The translations under genes were made by a program, and so were the position numbers. Below are positions 22,269 to 35,246 of a stretch of 64,000 nt of DNA, in pieces; position 1 is the first letter of the stretch, and each line of letters opens with the position of its first letter. The DNA is taken from assembly GCF_000208745.1 (NCBI RefSeq), contig NC_030858.1, forward strand, positions 27,534,749-27,598,748, written 5' to 3'. The notes under the pieces were generated by a model. It was given only the letters and a program-made list of their open reading frames with translations, did not search any database and was not told the origin of the DNA. The stretch is from Theobroma cacao (taxonomy: Eukaryota; Streptophyta; Magnoliopsida; Malvales; Malvaceae).

Positions 22269-25200
22269 AAACATAATATTTTAAAAAACTCTTGAACTAC
22301 TTAAATAAATTCAAATAAATTTTTAATTTTTTTATTACATTGAATTAAGCTCTTATATTTTAATTTTAAATCAAATATGTTCTTATAATTAATGTTTGAT
22401 TAATTATTATTAATTAAAATATTAATTGTCATTTTTGATATCACATGGTGCTATTGTGGTATTGACGTGAAGGATATAAATATCACATGATTATATTTTC
22501 ATATTACGTTATCATTATTATGATATGTTAACATGACAGATTAGAGTAACAATAGTTAGTTAATCAACATCTAATAATAAGAATTTATTTGATTCAAAAT
22601 AAAAATATAAGTATTTGATTGAAGGTAATAAAAAAGTAAAGATTTATTTAAAATTTTTTAAAATAATTTAAGAATTTATTTTAAGTATTATGTATAATAA
22701 TAATAATAACAACAACAACAACAAAAATTGCGTTAAATAATCTAAAATTTGAGGAAGAGAGATAGAAATAATGTTTATAGGTATAAATAATGGAAACTCC
22801 AAATACAAAAATTCGGTCTCTAATTGGGATCTTTCGGATTATTATAAATTTTGTGGACTTTTTATGATTTTCCTAATAATAAAACGAAGCCTTGCTACTG
22901 GTGATTATTTTGTTGAGGGTTTAATGGGAACAATCTGATTAATGGAATGAAAAACAGAGGCGAGAAAAGGGGGAAAGGGGGATAAGAATTGTAATTGTAA
23001 TCCAATAAATGGCAGGTTGTAGCTGGCAAAGAAAATGACAGGAGAGAAAAGGTATGGGGATTGTCCATGCCCGATGACCACACCACTCCACATGTGCATG
23101 ACATTATTATTATAACAGTTGAACGGTACGAGAAGCTTCATCATTCCCTATGCACAAATTCGCAATAATCAAAACTTGAGTTTGGTTTTTTCCTTCTTCT
23201 TTTCAACTTCTGATTGTTACAAGATCTGATATCCCAGTCAGGTTTCACCTGAGTTCTTTTATCTCTTTGCTTTTATTCTGATGTTACAGTGAATGATCAT
23301 AATCATCTAACCATGTTCACCATCTTTCCACCATTATCATGATGTAATGATTCAAGTCGTAAGTTGACATGCACACTATAAGTACACTGATTTTATTTAT
23401 TTGTTGCCTATAAAGATTTTGAGCTTTACATTTTCTAACATCTAATGAATCCCAAAATTTGTTATATATAAAATCTTATTTTACACAGCCAACAGTAATC
23501 TTTTCTTTTCTCATTCATTTCTCTTTTCCAATATTAAGAATCAAGTCTAAAAATTCTAAATCAGGTCTCAATTTCTAATTATTAATTGAATATGAAGATG
23601 CAAAAAAAAAAAAAATTATTCCGAAACTGCTCAAGGGTGGGATCATTTTGAGGCACCAACTTCTTTATACCATGATGTGTCGATTAGATTAAGATGGGAT
23701 AACAATTCAGCCTCCTCTATAATGAAATAAAGATCAATGGTTTATTAACACTTTATAATTGGGTTGTAGTGCTTTTAATAACTTAATAAATGCAAAATGT
23801 GAATACCTTCACAATATAATTATTGGATTGAGTTATTGTTGAATATATTATTTCATTTTCCATAAAAAAAACATGATAATCTCTTTACCAAAATTAGCTT
23901 GTCATATTATGATCATACCTACACACATCTATAGTTTTGGCAAATTGGTGAGAATTTCATGATCTTTGAAAGGTCCTCCATGAAAAAGAGAATGTCATAG
24001 CCTTCATATTCTCAATCAACCATGTTTGATGGATAGCATTTTCTTTTCACAATTTTTATGCTATGAATCCTTTTCTATTTCTCTTTTTTAATTAAAAAAA
24101 TTAGCACTTAAGTGTTGAAAATGTCCAATCATTAATTTTCTACATCATTTTATTTCCCAAGACTTAAAAAATAAGATTTCCTTTTAAATATGCCAAACTG
24201 ATAATTGCATTAATTACCACAAAGGGTAGTTAGATGAAGTCATGCTCTCATTAATTTACACCAAAAAAAAAAACAAAAAGAAAAAGACATCCTTGAAATT
24301 TTGCAGTTAGGTTGTCAGTGCAAATCATCTAGCAGCAGAATAGAATTCAAACCTTTGAGTAAATTTTGCATGGTCAATATTGTGCATAAGACTGGCAACT
24401 TGGCACGTTGCCATCAATCCACCAACTTCATGATGGAAAGCTTAAATGTGAAGGGTTCCATGTTAAATTTCCATTGGTAAAATTAATTAGAGTGAAGTGG
24501 GAAAGAATTATTGGTTTGGGTTCTTTAAGATGAAGTGTTTGTTTGATTTGATTTTTTTTAACTTATTTATTTTTTTAAAATAAAAATCATGTTAAATAAG
24601 ATTTTGAGAAATTTTTTTAAAAAAATAAACATTTTTTGTTTAAAAAAATTTTAATCTTTAAAGAAAAGCTCTAGAGAAGAGCTTTCTCTTTTTTTTTAAA
24701 AAAAAAATATCAACCTTTCAAAAAATACCTCTCTCTTAATTGATCTCCCTTTTTTTCTCTTTTTCTGCAAATCATCCTTCTCCAACACAAAGCACGATCT
24801 CCTTCTCTTTTACCTCTCTTTACAAAAACTACTAAAATAAAATAGAAGACCCAAAAATAGAAAAAAAAATTGAGAATTTTTTGTTTTTATAAAAATTAAG
24901 AGAAAAGAAGAATTAAAATTCAAAATTATTTTTTTCTTTTTTTATTAAAAAGATTTTAATATCAAATACATTGTTCTTCTTTTCTCTTTTTTTTTTTAGA
25001 AATTGAAAGATCATAGTCCGATTGCTTGTTAAATTAATAAAAATATAATAATATTACTATTATACAAAGTTTAATAGTTGTTCCGTTTCTATATGCATTT
25101 TTTTGATTTTAACATCTGAAATCATATAAAAGTTCAAAACAGATTTGTTTCGTTTTGATTTATTAGATGATTAAAAATAACATGAATATTTTTTATGATA

Positions 25201-26590
25201 ATTTTAATCTTATATAATTTATTTTGTCAAACTACTTATCACATAGTTTTAAGTTAATTTAAAAAATTATTATTTTTTATAAAAACTTTACAATTACTTT
25301 TAAATTAAAAAATTATATAAAATATATTCAATAAAGAAATGGGGAAAAAACCAAGTAATCCACCTAACATCAATTCTCTCATTATTGATGGAAAAAGACC
25401 CGAGGAAAACATCAGCTTTCCAATCAAAATCATGAGGCCATTCATGCATATATATATATATGAATAGGGCGTTAACAGTAGTTTTCACATTTTCAATTCT
25501 GGCCCCATTGCCGTCCCTTTCGATTTTTTTTTTTTTGTTGGGTTTGGACTTCGGATATATGCTACTTGCCACTTCACTATATATTTACTCTTTACTTCGA
25601 GCTTTTTTACCCAAAATTTTCTATTTAATACTGTTTTTTCTTTCTTTTTTGGAATATAAAAATGTAAAAACATTAGATATTAAAAGAAGTATAATTTTAA
25701 GATATCCAAAAAAAGTGAGTATTTTTCTCAAATTTAGAGCACTAAATGGACAATACAATTTTTAAAATAAAAATTTAATTAATATACTTATTTATGACTA
25801 AAATATAAGTTCTTAATATTTCCTATTTTATCTAAATAATTCAATTTTTTTTATTATACCCAGATAAATTTCTATTCTATGACTTATATTCAAATAAATC
25901 CTTACGTTGACAAAAATATGTCATGTTTATCACATAATCGCGGACTACTAAAATTATGATCAATTGATATCTTTTGCACACAGGAGTGTTGATGTAATTT
26001 TTATTACATAAGAAATTGTTTCATGGGAAATTCTCTTTAAAGACATGATCATTTTAGTTAGCCAGTTTTTAATGTTAAAAAAGGAATGCCATCTGTCATG
26101 AGTGAGAAGAAATTCAACTAGTCATGAATTAAAATAAATGTTTATCTGAATAAAAAAATTTTAAAATAAAGATTTATTTAGAAATAAATAAAAATAAAAC
26201 CTTTTTAAAAAATATATATTTTAACCTTAATTTATCATTACAAACTTTTTCGTAATGGTCAAAGAAGTTTTTATGTTTATTTTGTCTTATAAGCAATTTA
26301 ACGTTACAAGTTACAACTTTTGTGAATTAGTCTGCCTTGTTATCATTAAACTTTTATATACAGCTGTTATATCTACTTTAACATCAATATTTGCACTTTT
26401 ACAACGTCACGGTAAAAGGCAAATATATAAAGGAAAAACATCAATATTACTGTTGACATATTTTCGAATATTAAATCCTTTTATAAGAGTCAAATAATGA
26501 CAATGACACAGTTTTTATAGCTTAAGGACTAAATTGTATCAAGAAGTTGTTTTTTTTTGGCCAAAATATATTTGTTAAATTAATGAATAT
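22055..26590. other. AT-rich intergenic DNA
   Basis: No gene is recognised. There is an (ATT)n microsatellite at about 22237-22268. Long A and T runs occur at 24540-25000. ORFs in this span (for example 22895-23144, 25300-25765) have no domain and sit in skewed composition. Confidence 0.45.
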
Positions 26591-28140
26591 TCTTTTATGA
26601 ATCATATATAATGATGAATGTGTTAGACATATATCTTTAAAAATTAATTTTATAATTTATTTATTAGATAAATAAATTATTACATCAATTATTAATTTCA
26701 TATTTATAATATTTTAATGGATATTTTATTTATCTATTTATAACATATATGATATGATCATAAATTATTTGATAACATTGTAGAAAAACTATGCTAATAG
26801 TTGATGGACTATTAAGTAAGGAGTTATAGTTTTTCAATTCCTTATTTGTCAAAATTTTTCGAGGCTAAATGCGACGAACTGTTTAAAACTTACACTTGTT
26901 ATGTCTCTATCAAAAAGATAGAATGTTTAACCCTAAAGCAAACAAGTAGACATAGTGTGTGAGATACATACATTGAATAAAATCTAATTAAAGAACTCCA
27001 TATAAGTCTGTCATCGTCAATAATTAAAAAGAGCTATATTACAATTTAATAATTGTCCTTAGACTTGAGAGGTCAATGTAATTTATTTACTATCTATATG
27101 ACTTTCGTGTCGTCAATACGTGATGCTGAATTTAAAGGCTATACCCTGTTAAATTGGGTTATGTATATGCTAAATAAATTATATTAGATGCTCAATAAAA
27201 GATTCACCATTCTTTATTGAGAAAGATATTCAAATGATTTTCATAAGATTGTTGGACTCAATAAATCCGACCAGTATGTTTTCTAAAATGGGTTTTAGAA
27301 TTATATTATTTATATTAATATCATATATTAGTGTTTTGAAGAAAAATACTTTTCAAAGTCCAACAAAAATAAAAATCATGAATTGGTGTCACATGGGTTG
27401 GATGTGATAGTAAAAATTATTTATCCTTAAGGTTCATGAGGAATGTAGTATTATGAAAGGACTTATTAGTAAAGATTGTAATAAAAAGAGCCTCTTTGCT
27501 AATTCTATTCTTTGCAAATGTTAGTTGCAATGTGTTGATGAACATTATTGCAATTAATGGATAAATAAGGTTTCTTAATTAATTTAAGAAACTAAATAAC
27601 AATATTGGATTAAATGAAATTCTAAGTAAAATATGAGTCATGAGATGACATGGATTTAGACCTATAGTTGTAGAGAGATCTTTAAGATCCCACACATAAT
27701 TTCTTTTGGGTTTTACATATAAGTCTTGTTGGACAATAATTAGGTCTAATGGATCCAAGTTCATTAGTATATCTATAAAAATAAGAGTTGTTACTTAGTT
27801 GGCCATCAGAATTAATTAGCAACAATTTTTAAAAAACAAAAAACACTAGAAAAAAAAGAAGTGTGAATCCTTTTAGAGGTGAGACACTTGAATCGCTTTT
27901 AGATATCTATATCTTTTATCTATAATATAACTCTTTTGGAAGCAAGGTACTTGAATTGTTTTTTGAGATATGCATCTCTTGATATATAATTTTTAATCCC
28001 TTTTGGAAGCAAAGTACTTGAATTGTTTTTTGAGATACGCATATCTTGATCTATAATTTTCTTGTGGTAGGTCACTGACTTTTATAGTAGATGACAATTG
28101 TTGTTATTGAATTATATAAAAAATTTCGCATTTATCGTAA
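26590..28140. repeat. unclassified interspersed repeat, possible LTR remnant
   Basis: The block has no coding potential. It holds a TATA-like run (ctataaaaataagag, ~27774) and a set of three related units at 27861-28062, each with cttttggaagcaa(g/a)gtacttgaattg or a close variant. The texture suggests a retroelement LTR, but no terminal repeats or PBS were located. Confidence 0.3.
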
Positions 28141-28429
28141 ACAAAGAAACTAACAGAATATATAATATAATTTTAAAAATTTTCAAACAAGTTCAAAATA
28201 CATTATATTGTGAGTTGAGCTTATTTAACAATGGTTGAGATATGGAGCTATAAATAATCCTAAATTTAATCCATCATAGTTGTTAGCTTTATTATCTTTA
28301 AAATGATTAGAGTTTTGAAATGATAAAAATGATTAAAATTTATTATTTAAGTGATCTTTGAATGCTTTTGAAGTACTTTAGTATTGTTATACGTGAATGA
28401 TCTTTAAAGTTATTGTTTGAAGTTGTGTG

Positions 28430-30005
28430 TGAAAAGAAAAATCTTTTGAATACTTTAAATCTCAAGTTCAAGCTATAAAAATCGACTTTTGGAAAAAGAA
28501 ACATCAATTATGAAGATACAAAAATCACTGGATGAGCAATAATTGACTTCTCAAGCATCAATTGATCCTTTCTCAAAGTTACAAGAGAAAAATTCAAAAA
28601 CTTGAAAAAGAAGAAGATATGGGATAATAGGATAAGGATGGAGCGGACGAAAACAAATTTGAATCTTGAGTTTGGCACCTAAAGTAAAAGAAGAATCAAC
28701 TTCTGGAAAGACAAAGATCAATTCTCAAAAAATCCGAGATGAGAAGAATCAATGTTTTAAGAATGCAAGGATTGGTCTTTAGGAAACAGAAAGCTCAAAA
28801 GGCAAGAAAAATCGACTTCTCAAGAATGCGCTGATTGATTCTTAGAAAATAGAATGCTTCATAGACAAGAAGAATTGATGTCTCGAGAAGAAAAAGTCAA
28901 CTCTTAGACTTCAAAAAGTAGCCATTAGACACGAAAAAGACAAAAAAAAACGACTAGTTCCTCCACTAAATCATCCCCAACAACCCCAAACTTTTTTCAA
29001 GAATAAAAAGGATTTCTCCAACATGTTTTAAGAGAGAGAAGAGTAGAGAAAAATATCATTTGATCAAGAATCAAGTAACATGAAGAAAAAAAAAAGAAAA
29101 CAAAAAAAGAGAAACCAAACTAGAGCAAACAACTCACATTCTACCATTCAGCTTTTAAGCTATCTTTGAGCTCCAAATTCATTGTGCTACCACTCCTATC
29201 ATTTGTATTCTTTATACTCTATTTGCATTGAATTCACTTAGCAAAAATGCACCTTCTAGAAGTATCCTTGCTATTCGAAATTGTAAGAGAGAAAAATGTT
29301 ATGCCTTAGCCTTTAAAAAGTAGTATTTATAGATTATACTTGATCCTTAAAAGGCAGAGATGTTATATTTTAGCCTTTAAAAGGTAGTGTTTAAAGATTA
29401 TGCTTCATCTTTGAAAAAGCAATAGTTATGATTGATCTTTGAAAAGGCAGTAGTTATACTTAATCCATAAAAGGCAGTGCTTTGTAAAAGTTACACTTGA
29501 TCCTTTGAAAAAGTAGTTTTTTTAAGAGTGGATTTGAACTCCTTAGCTTGTTAGGGGAGAAGATGTAGGCACCTATGGAGAGGGTTGAACCTCTATAAAT
29601 TCTTTGTCTTTTCTCTCTTCTTTTTACTCCTTGAACTTATGCATTTCATCATCACACTTCACTTATCATACTTCCACATTTTACTCTAGTTTGAAAAGAT
29701 TTGAATATTTGTTCTTTGCTTGTTTATTCTTTAATCTACTCTTCAAATTACTTTTAATTCACCTTAATATATTTGTGAACTTTCCTTTGAAGAGTTTTGA
29801 AAATATATTTTCAACTTGCTTGTTCATTAATTTGTTTACTAAATTTCTAAATTAATTTGCTTGTTCATTAAAGTGAAAGCAAACTTGTGAACTTGTCTTC
29901 AAGCTTGTTTTAATTAAAAGTTTGATTTGTTGAAAAGAATTTTTTTTAGAAATCCAATTCACATCCTCTTGGATATTTTCTTATTATTATGAAGCTAGCA
30001 TCCTT
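28430..30005 (+). repeat. Sirevirus-like (Copia) LTR remnant
   Basis: Near 29550-29600, ctccttagcttgttagggg, agaagatgtaggcacc and a following gttgaacctctataaa are typical of long Copia LTRs. The stretch 29945-29975 (ccaattcacatcctcttgg) matches the usual end region of such LTRs. Between 29290 and 29520 a degenerate ~35-60-bp repeat (cttgatccttaaaaggcagt and variants) is iterated about five times. No PBS or gag follows, so it is an isolated or solo LTR. The exact ends are unclear. Confidence 0.45.
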
Positions 30006-30591
30006 AACAATAATACCAATGAAGAAAAAAAATGAAAAAAAAAAAACAAAGTTGAACCTTAAAGTTCAAGTCTCACCGTCATATGTAAGATTGGTTTAAC
30101 TTTACATTTGACTTTTAAATTTTTGAATGTATAATACTTTGTGATATATATAAAGACATTTATTCACAAAGCTAGCCCCTGGGTAAGACCACCCAAGCAA
30201 GGCTTTAGGACTTAAATTTAAGAGGTCTCATAATTTTATAATAATAATAATATAATTAATTATATTAAAAATATATAAAAATTAAAATAATTAATAAAAT
30301 ATTTACCTATTCTCTCATGCTTAATAAATATCTATTTTTTTGTCACTTTCACATCTTTATTTCTCAATTATTTATCTCATTTCTCATTAAAATAATATTA
30401 AAGTCAAAGATATTTAATAAAATAACATATTCTCTCATTTCTCTAATTATATGTCTAATAAATCTCAATTTTTATTACTTCCCAATTAGTACAAGACTAT
30501 TAATTCTCAACTATTTCTCCTATTTCCAATCAACTTAGGGTAATATGGATTTGCATTTACTATGATTTCTTCTAAAAAAATTGCATCTAAA

Positions 30592-31297
30592 ATGAATATA
30601 GAATCTAAATTCCGTGATACACGTATCATTCGTAGAAAAAAATAATTTGATGAGAATATTAATAATGAAATAACAAAATCTCTTGAAGAATCATCTAGAA
30701 TTAATTACTTCTTAAATATATTAGATTAAGCAATTTTTTCACTCCAAAGTAAATTTGAACAATTTAAGATGTATGAAAGTATTTTTTATTTTTTATTTAG
30801 ATTGAAAAAATGTTGCCTTAATTTTGAATATTCTTTAAAATATAACAACTATTCTGATATTGATGGTTTAGATTTATTTTCAAAGTTAAGAATTTTAAAA
30901 GAAATTATACAAATAGAAGATAATAGTCCAATCCACCTATTTGTTTTTAATTGGTTCGAAAGGGATTTGAACCCTGCTTTTTAGACAAGGATCATGTACC
31001 AACTAATGAGTCAGATATTCGGGTGCAATCCAATCGGCATATTTAATCATATAAAAAGTCTCGATTCTTTTTGAAATGCATATATTGCTTTTAGAATAAT
31101 ATTAACAATTCTCGTAAGTGTTGCTTTAAGAAAAAGAAGCTTTTCAAAATAAAATTAATAAAATCTTATTTAAGATCAACAATATTTAAAGAAAGATTAA
31201 ATGGATTGATTATATTATCAATTAAAAAAATATTAAAATGACTTGATTATAAAAATTTAGTTATAAATTTTGCATCTCAAAAAATTAAAAGAATAAA
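30592..31297 (+). pseudogene. hAT transposase C-terminal part (zinc-finger MYM-type 1-like), broken
   Basis: Frame 1 reads MNIESKFRDTRIIRRKK, stop, then EESSRINYFLNILD, stop, FEQFKMYESIFYFLF and YSDIDGLDLFSKLRILKEII. After an insertion it continues in the same frame with NHIKSLDSF, NAYIAFRIILTI, RSFSKIKLIKSYLRST and ERLNGLIILSI. The last segments are the hAT C-terminal dimerisation domain. At least four in-frame stops and a tRNA-like insertion (30943-31028) make it inactive. The N-terminal part with the DDE start and the TTF zinc finger is absent, so this is a 5'-deleted copy. Confidence 0.8.
30943..31028 (-). mobile_element. tRNA-derived retroposon (SINE-like) inside the hAT transposase
   Basis: On the minus strand an 86-bp insert contains an A-box-like TGACTCATTAGTTGG and a perfect B box GGTTCAAATCC, ~35 bases apart. 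It ends cgaaCCA followed by an A-rich tail. It is bounded by imperfect direct repeats TCCAATCCACCTATTT (30927-30942) and TCCAATCGGCATATTT (31029-31044), 12 of 16 identical. Removing the insert and one repeat restores a continuous hAT reading. This fits LINE-mediated retroposition of a tRNA or tRNA-headed SINE. A plain tRNA gene is unlikely because the arms fold poorly. Confidence 0.6.
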
Positions 31298-31345
31298 TTT
31301 TTTTAATTTCAATTAAAAAAAGTCTCATTTGAATATGTCGTTTTA

Positions 31346-32560
31346 AACTTTTAAAAGTATTGAGTTGGTTTTGCTTATTCATATAATCTCATAAAAAAAA
31401 AATGCACATAACTGCTATTTGTAATTTATTTAATTTGCATGCATGGCAAATTCGTAAGAACAAAATGCACAGAGCACAAAGCTGTAAGGCATTTGTCCAA
31501 ATCTTCAGAGGGAACATTTGGCATCTTCTCCATGCTCACTTGTTTTTCTCATTTTTATATTAAAAGAAATATAAAAAAGAAGAAAAGTTCATCTTATTAT
31601 ATCCAAAGACAAAGAGAATGTTTTAAAACTATCATTATCATTTAATCTTTGATTATTTATGCACAAATATAACCACTGTCCTTAGATTTTCACTGTTTAC
31701 TATTTAATCTTGGGTACAGTCGTGGCTATCATTTAATTCTTTTCGATTTTAAAATCAAGCCCTTCATTAAGCAGCTAGAACTCATGCAAGCAACTTGAGA
31801 AAATAAAATCATATTGAGAGATTAGTGTTGTTATTTTGGTAAAATATACTTACCCTCTTAATTTTTTATCATGATTATATGTAGGTCCATTAGTTTTCAA
31901 AATAAATAATTCACTTTAAACATATAAATGACTTTAATATTTAAATACGAAATGTCTAAAATACTCTTCTTCTTTCTCTATTCTTTTCCTTTCTCTCAGA
32001 CTAGTTGATAGCACTCTCTTACATTGATTAGTCACCTTACGACCAAATTTAGTTGTGAAATGCCAGATTCGCCTAGATCTCCCCAAAAGAGCACCAAATC
32101 AATGCTCCCTTGGTCAATGGCGCTCTCTAGTTAAATTTGGCCACAAGGTAGTCAACTAAGAGAGAATTTTTTTTAATAAAAGAGAAAAAAATTTTAAAAA
32201 TAAAAAATTATAATTTATATAATGTTAATTTTTAAAATTATTGAAAAATAAAATTATTTTAAAAATATTACTACGTTATCAAATTAACGAAAACATTGAC
32301 GATTAACTAACGACAAGATTTATGTATCTAATAAAAAATATTTTTTGAGACAAATGATCAATTTTGAATATTAATAGACTTGCTTGTAATTATGATAAAA
32401 AATTAATAGATCAGTGTATTTTACTTTTGTTATTTACTTAATGGTTGCTAACAACTATTTACAGTAATATTTGTAAATTTCAATGATTTTCATTCAGAGA
32501 TATAATTTAATTAATAATTAGTGAAAAAAACAACCAGAGAAAAAAAAAAACGTTAAGATG
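31346..32560. other. AT-rich intergenic DNA
   Basis: No gene, tRNA or terminal repeat is recognised. Confidence 0.45.
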
Positions 32561-32569
32561 TAATGTACC

Positions 32570-32775
32570 AATAATGGTGAGCCACGTCCGAAAATTTTCA
32601 GCCAACCCTCTCTGACACTGGGTCAAAAGTGACCCCACTCGATAGAGGAGGATCTCCAAAGCAGCAGAAAGTCTATTCTTTTCATTGAACCAATAAGAGA
32701 ATACCACGTCAAAGACGTGGAACGGCAGTATAGAGTCTGTGGCCTGCCCAGCCACTGATGTTCAGAGTTTCGAAG
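32570..32775. promoter_or_regulatory. GC-richer island with CACGTC boxes and a 17-bp palindrome
   Basis: About 200 bases stand out from the AT-rich surroundings. They hold gccacgtcc (32582-32590), a CCAAT box (32691-32695) and the palindrome CCACGTCAAAGACGTGG (32704-32720), whose arms are ABRE/G-box-like. This resembles a plant promoter core. The MCTP gene begins ~1.5 kb downstream, and no closer transcript is recognised. The minus-strand ORF through it (32507-32755) has no known domain. Confidence 0.3.
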
Positions 32776-34170
32776 AGAGTGACTGTACATTATCATTTCT
32801 CTTTTCGTTTTCTTTGGGAGTAGCTGAGCTGGACCACACGATAATTGACCGTATGCTGTAGTTTTGCGGAGTATTTATGGAATTAGGTTGACGATATTTT
32901 CATACGAGATTTATTTAAAGTTAGAATTTATGGGACTGGTTGTATTTTTGGTCCGACTTAAGAATTAGTTACTTGTCGCAAACAAAATATTATTATGCAT
33001 AATATTTAGAAAACATTTAAATAAAATTTTATTTTTTATTATGTTTAATCAATTTTTTATATTTTTATTTTGAATTAAATAATCACTTAAAATTAATAAT
33101 TAATTATTTATTTTTAATTAAAACATCATTTATTATTTTATATTATATAGTATTAACAAGTTATCTTTCACTATGTTACCATGTCATTGTCACCTTTCAA
33201 GTGATGCTAATGGATAATAACGTAATATGTTAATGTAATACAATAACATAATTACGTAATATTTTTATTTAAATTTGATTAAACATAATAATTTTTTTTT
33301 AAATAATTTAAAAACTGTTTATAACATTTTCATTTCAATCATGTGAACTATAATTTTAATAAATTCTAATGCTATGTACAGTTAAAAATTATTATGCAAA
33401 CATGTATGACTTTATTGTTTCATAATAATTGTTATATTACATAAACGAAATGTGTAAATTTATACATATTCACATAATAATCTGTAATTACATATCATAT
33501 TTTAATTTATGGTATTAATAATTGACGTTGTAAAAGGAGTTTATACAATAATTTTTCTATAAGTAATAGTGCTGTTGGAGTGTTGGGTGATTGAATTGGA
33601 CGTTTCAGACTCCCAAAACTGAAATCATTACTTTTAACATCCAGTGCTTATTGGTTGGGTTAATTATCTTGGTGTTAATTAATACGCGTTATGGTGACAA
33701 TAATGAAAGTAAAGTTTGACTTTAAATGTAAGAGTTGTTTAATTACGAGGGTTGCGCTGGAATTTTCTGAGATTAAAAAAGGAAGGGGTAAGGTGGTATA
33801 TTTGTCACAAAAGCCCCGTACATTGTAACTGGTGGGTGATATCACGAGAAAACCAATAAGATTAAAAGACAAAGAGATTTGTGGTGCCCCAAGAGAAAGT
33901 GAAACCCCCAACACCAAGTCAGAGGTCCACCAACGTACACAACAAACAAGCAAACGAAACGAAACAAAACAAAACAAAACAAAGCAAACTCTTCTCCTCG
34001 CATGTGCCCAAACCGACCACAGTCTTCCCACGTGTGACCTTTTTCTTTTTCTTCTTTTTAACCCCTTTGCTACTCCTACTAATTGTTATTGCTTCGAAGA
34101 AGAATTGAAAACCAATTAAACAATAAAGAAAAGGTGAAAAGAAAAAAGTTGGTACTGAGTAGGTTCTTTG
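32776..34170. other. upstream region of the MCTP gene
   Basis: AT-rich to ~33580, then mixed composition. An (AAAAC)n-like run occurs near 33955-33985. ORFs on both strands at 33675-34119 have no domain and no splice support. Confidence 0.4.
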
Positions 34171-34281
34171 TGTTCTTTATAGATAGATTCAGTCCTTTTT
34201 AACAGTTCTCTCACTACCCCCCCGCCCCCTTTGTCCCCATTTCTATCTTGCTTCACTCCTCACTTGCTTCTGCTTCTAAAC

Positions 34282-34308
34282 ATGGAGATAAAAGCAGATA
34301 TATTCTAA
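34282..34308 (+). other. possible 8-codon upstream ORF in the MCTP leader
   Basis: ATG GAG ATA ... TTC TAA lies in the likely first leader exon. It matters only if transcription starts upstream of 34282; a TATA-like ttatagata is at ~34177. Confidence 0.3.
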
Positions 34309-34367
34309 AAGGTTTTCATTCTTGCACCTTCAAGAAAGCTGCTTCTTTTCTTACACTCTTGCAAAAG

Positions 34368-34872
34368 GTACATTATTGCTAGTTGGATTCTTTTTCTGGG
34401 GTTGGTTTGAGTAGTTGTTCAAACTTTGAAAACGTGTGTTTTCTTTGTTTACTCTTTTAAGTTATGTGACAATATTAATAATGCATGATAAAGATATTTT
34501 CTTTGTTTGCTTGAGTTTACCGTTTCTTGTGTTTGGTTTAATGGGTTTTCTTGCTTTAGATCTGTTTCTGATTTTTCTTGTTACAAAATGCGCATTCATT
34601 GTCTTATTGTACATTCTGATAAACGTTTCAGTTTTAATGCTGTTTGGTTGCTGGGAAAATGTTTTTTTTTTAAAGAATCTTCAAGTTTAGCTTACATTGG
34701 CTTTTAACTGCATTAAATGCTCCCCTAATAATGATTATGGACAATAATAATGACAGCACATAGAAACTGTATTCTTATCCTACTATGTTAGTTTCTTCCT
34801 CTTGCTCAGCTTCCAGATGGAGGTGATGGGTTATAATTCTTGTTCATGGTGTTTCTTCCTTTGATTTTGCAG
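34368..34872 (+). other. probable 5'-leader intron of the MCTP gene
   Basis: gcaaaag|gtacat at 34367/34368 and gattttgcag|gttttt at 34872/34873 are good splice borders. The downstream leader (34873-35246) contains no ATG, so the first start codon after splicing is the MCTP ATG at 35247. Confidence 0.55.
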
Positions 34873-35246
34873 GTTTTTGTGTCTCAACTTGAAAGCTTTC
34901 CACAAGTGCCTAGTGTTAAACTATTACTCAAAAGCTAAATATTTTTATCCTCTTGTCTTCTTTCACTTCCTTTTATTCTTCCTTAATTAGAGATTTGAGC
35001 CTTCAACACTCGAACTCCCCCAACTTTTGCCTTTTTTTTTTCAGCTTTCAACTCTTAAGGTTGTAGCAGGGTTTTTCTCTTCTTTTGTATTCAAATTGCC
35101 TGATAATCACAGCTGAACACTTCAGCTTTTGGTTTCTGTAGCATTTTTATCTCTACCATCCCGACCGTGTTTCAATATTCTATTTCTTTTTGCCTGATAA
35201 CAGTTGTCTCGTCTTGCATAATTGTTGAGTGTTCTTTAGAAGAAAG

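Larger units (their letters stand above)
30165..31345 (+). mobile_element. hAT-type DNA transposon remnant
   Basis: The transposase remnant is at 30592-31297. The sequence before it (gctagcccctgggtaagacc and a TA-rich leader) looks like the hAT 5' terminal part. The downstream end is not defined and no 8-bp TSD was found. Confidence 0.55.

Noticed and set aside
30943..31028. Functional tRNA gene on the minus strand
   Set aside because: The B box is good, but the acceptor and anticodon arms do not pair well and it sits inside a transposon with flanking duplications.
32507..32755. 82-codon minus-strand ORF in the GC-richer island
   Set aside because: It has no recognisable domain and ends in a low-complexity Phe/Leu tail. 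The island looks more like regulatory DNA.
33675..34119. ORFs of 75-118 codons on both strands before the MCTP gene
   Set aside because: Frames overlap on both strands, contain repeat-derived Thr/Lys/Gln runs, and match no family.
35229..35246. Upstream extension of the MCTP frame by six codons
   Set aside because: It would start at GTG. The ATG at 35247 is the first ATG after the leader intron and matches the usual MCTP3/4 N-terminus.
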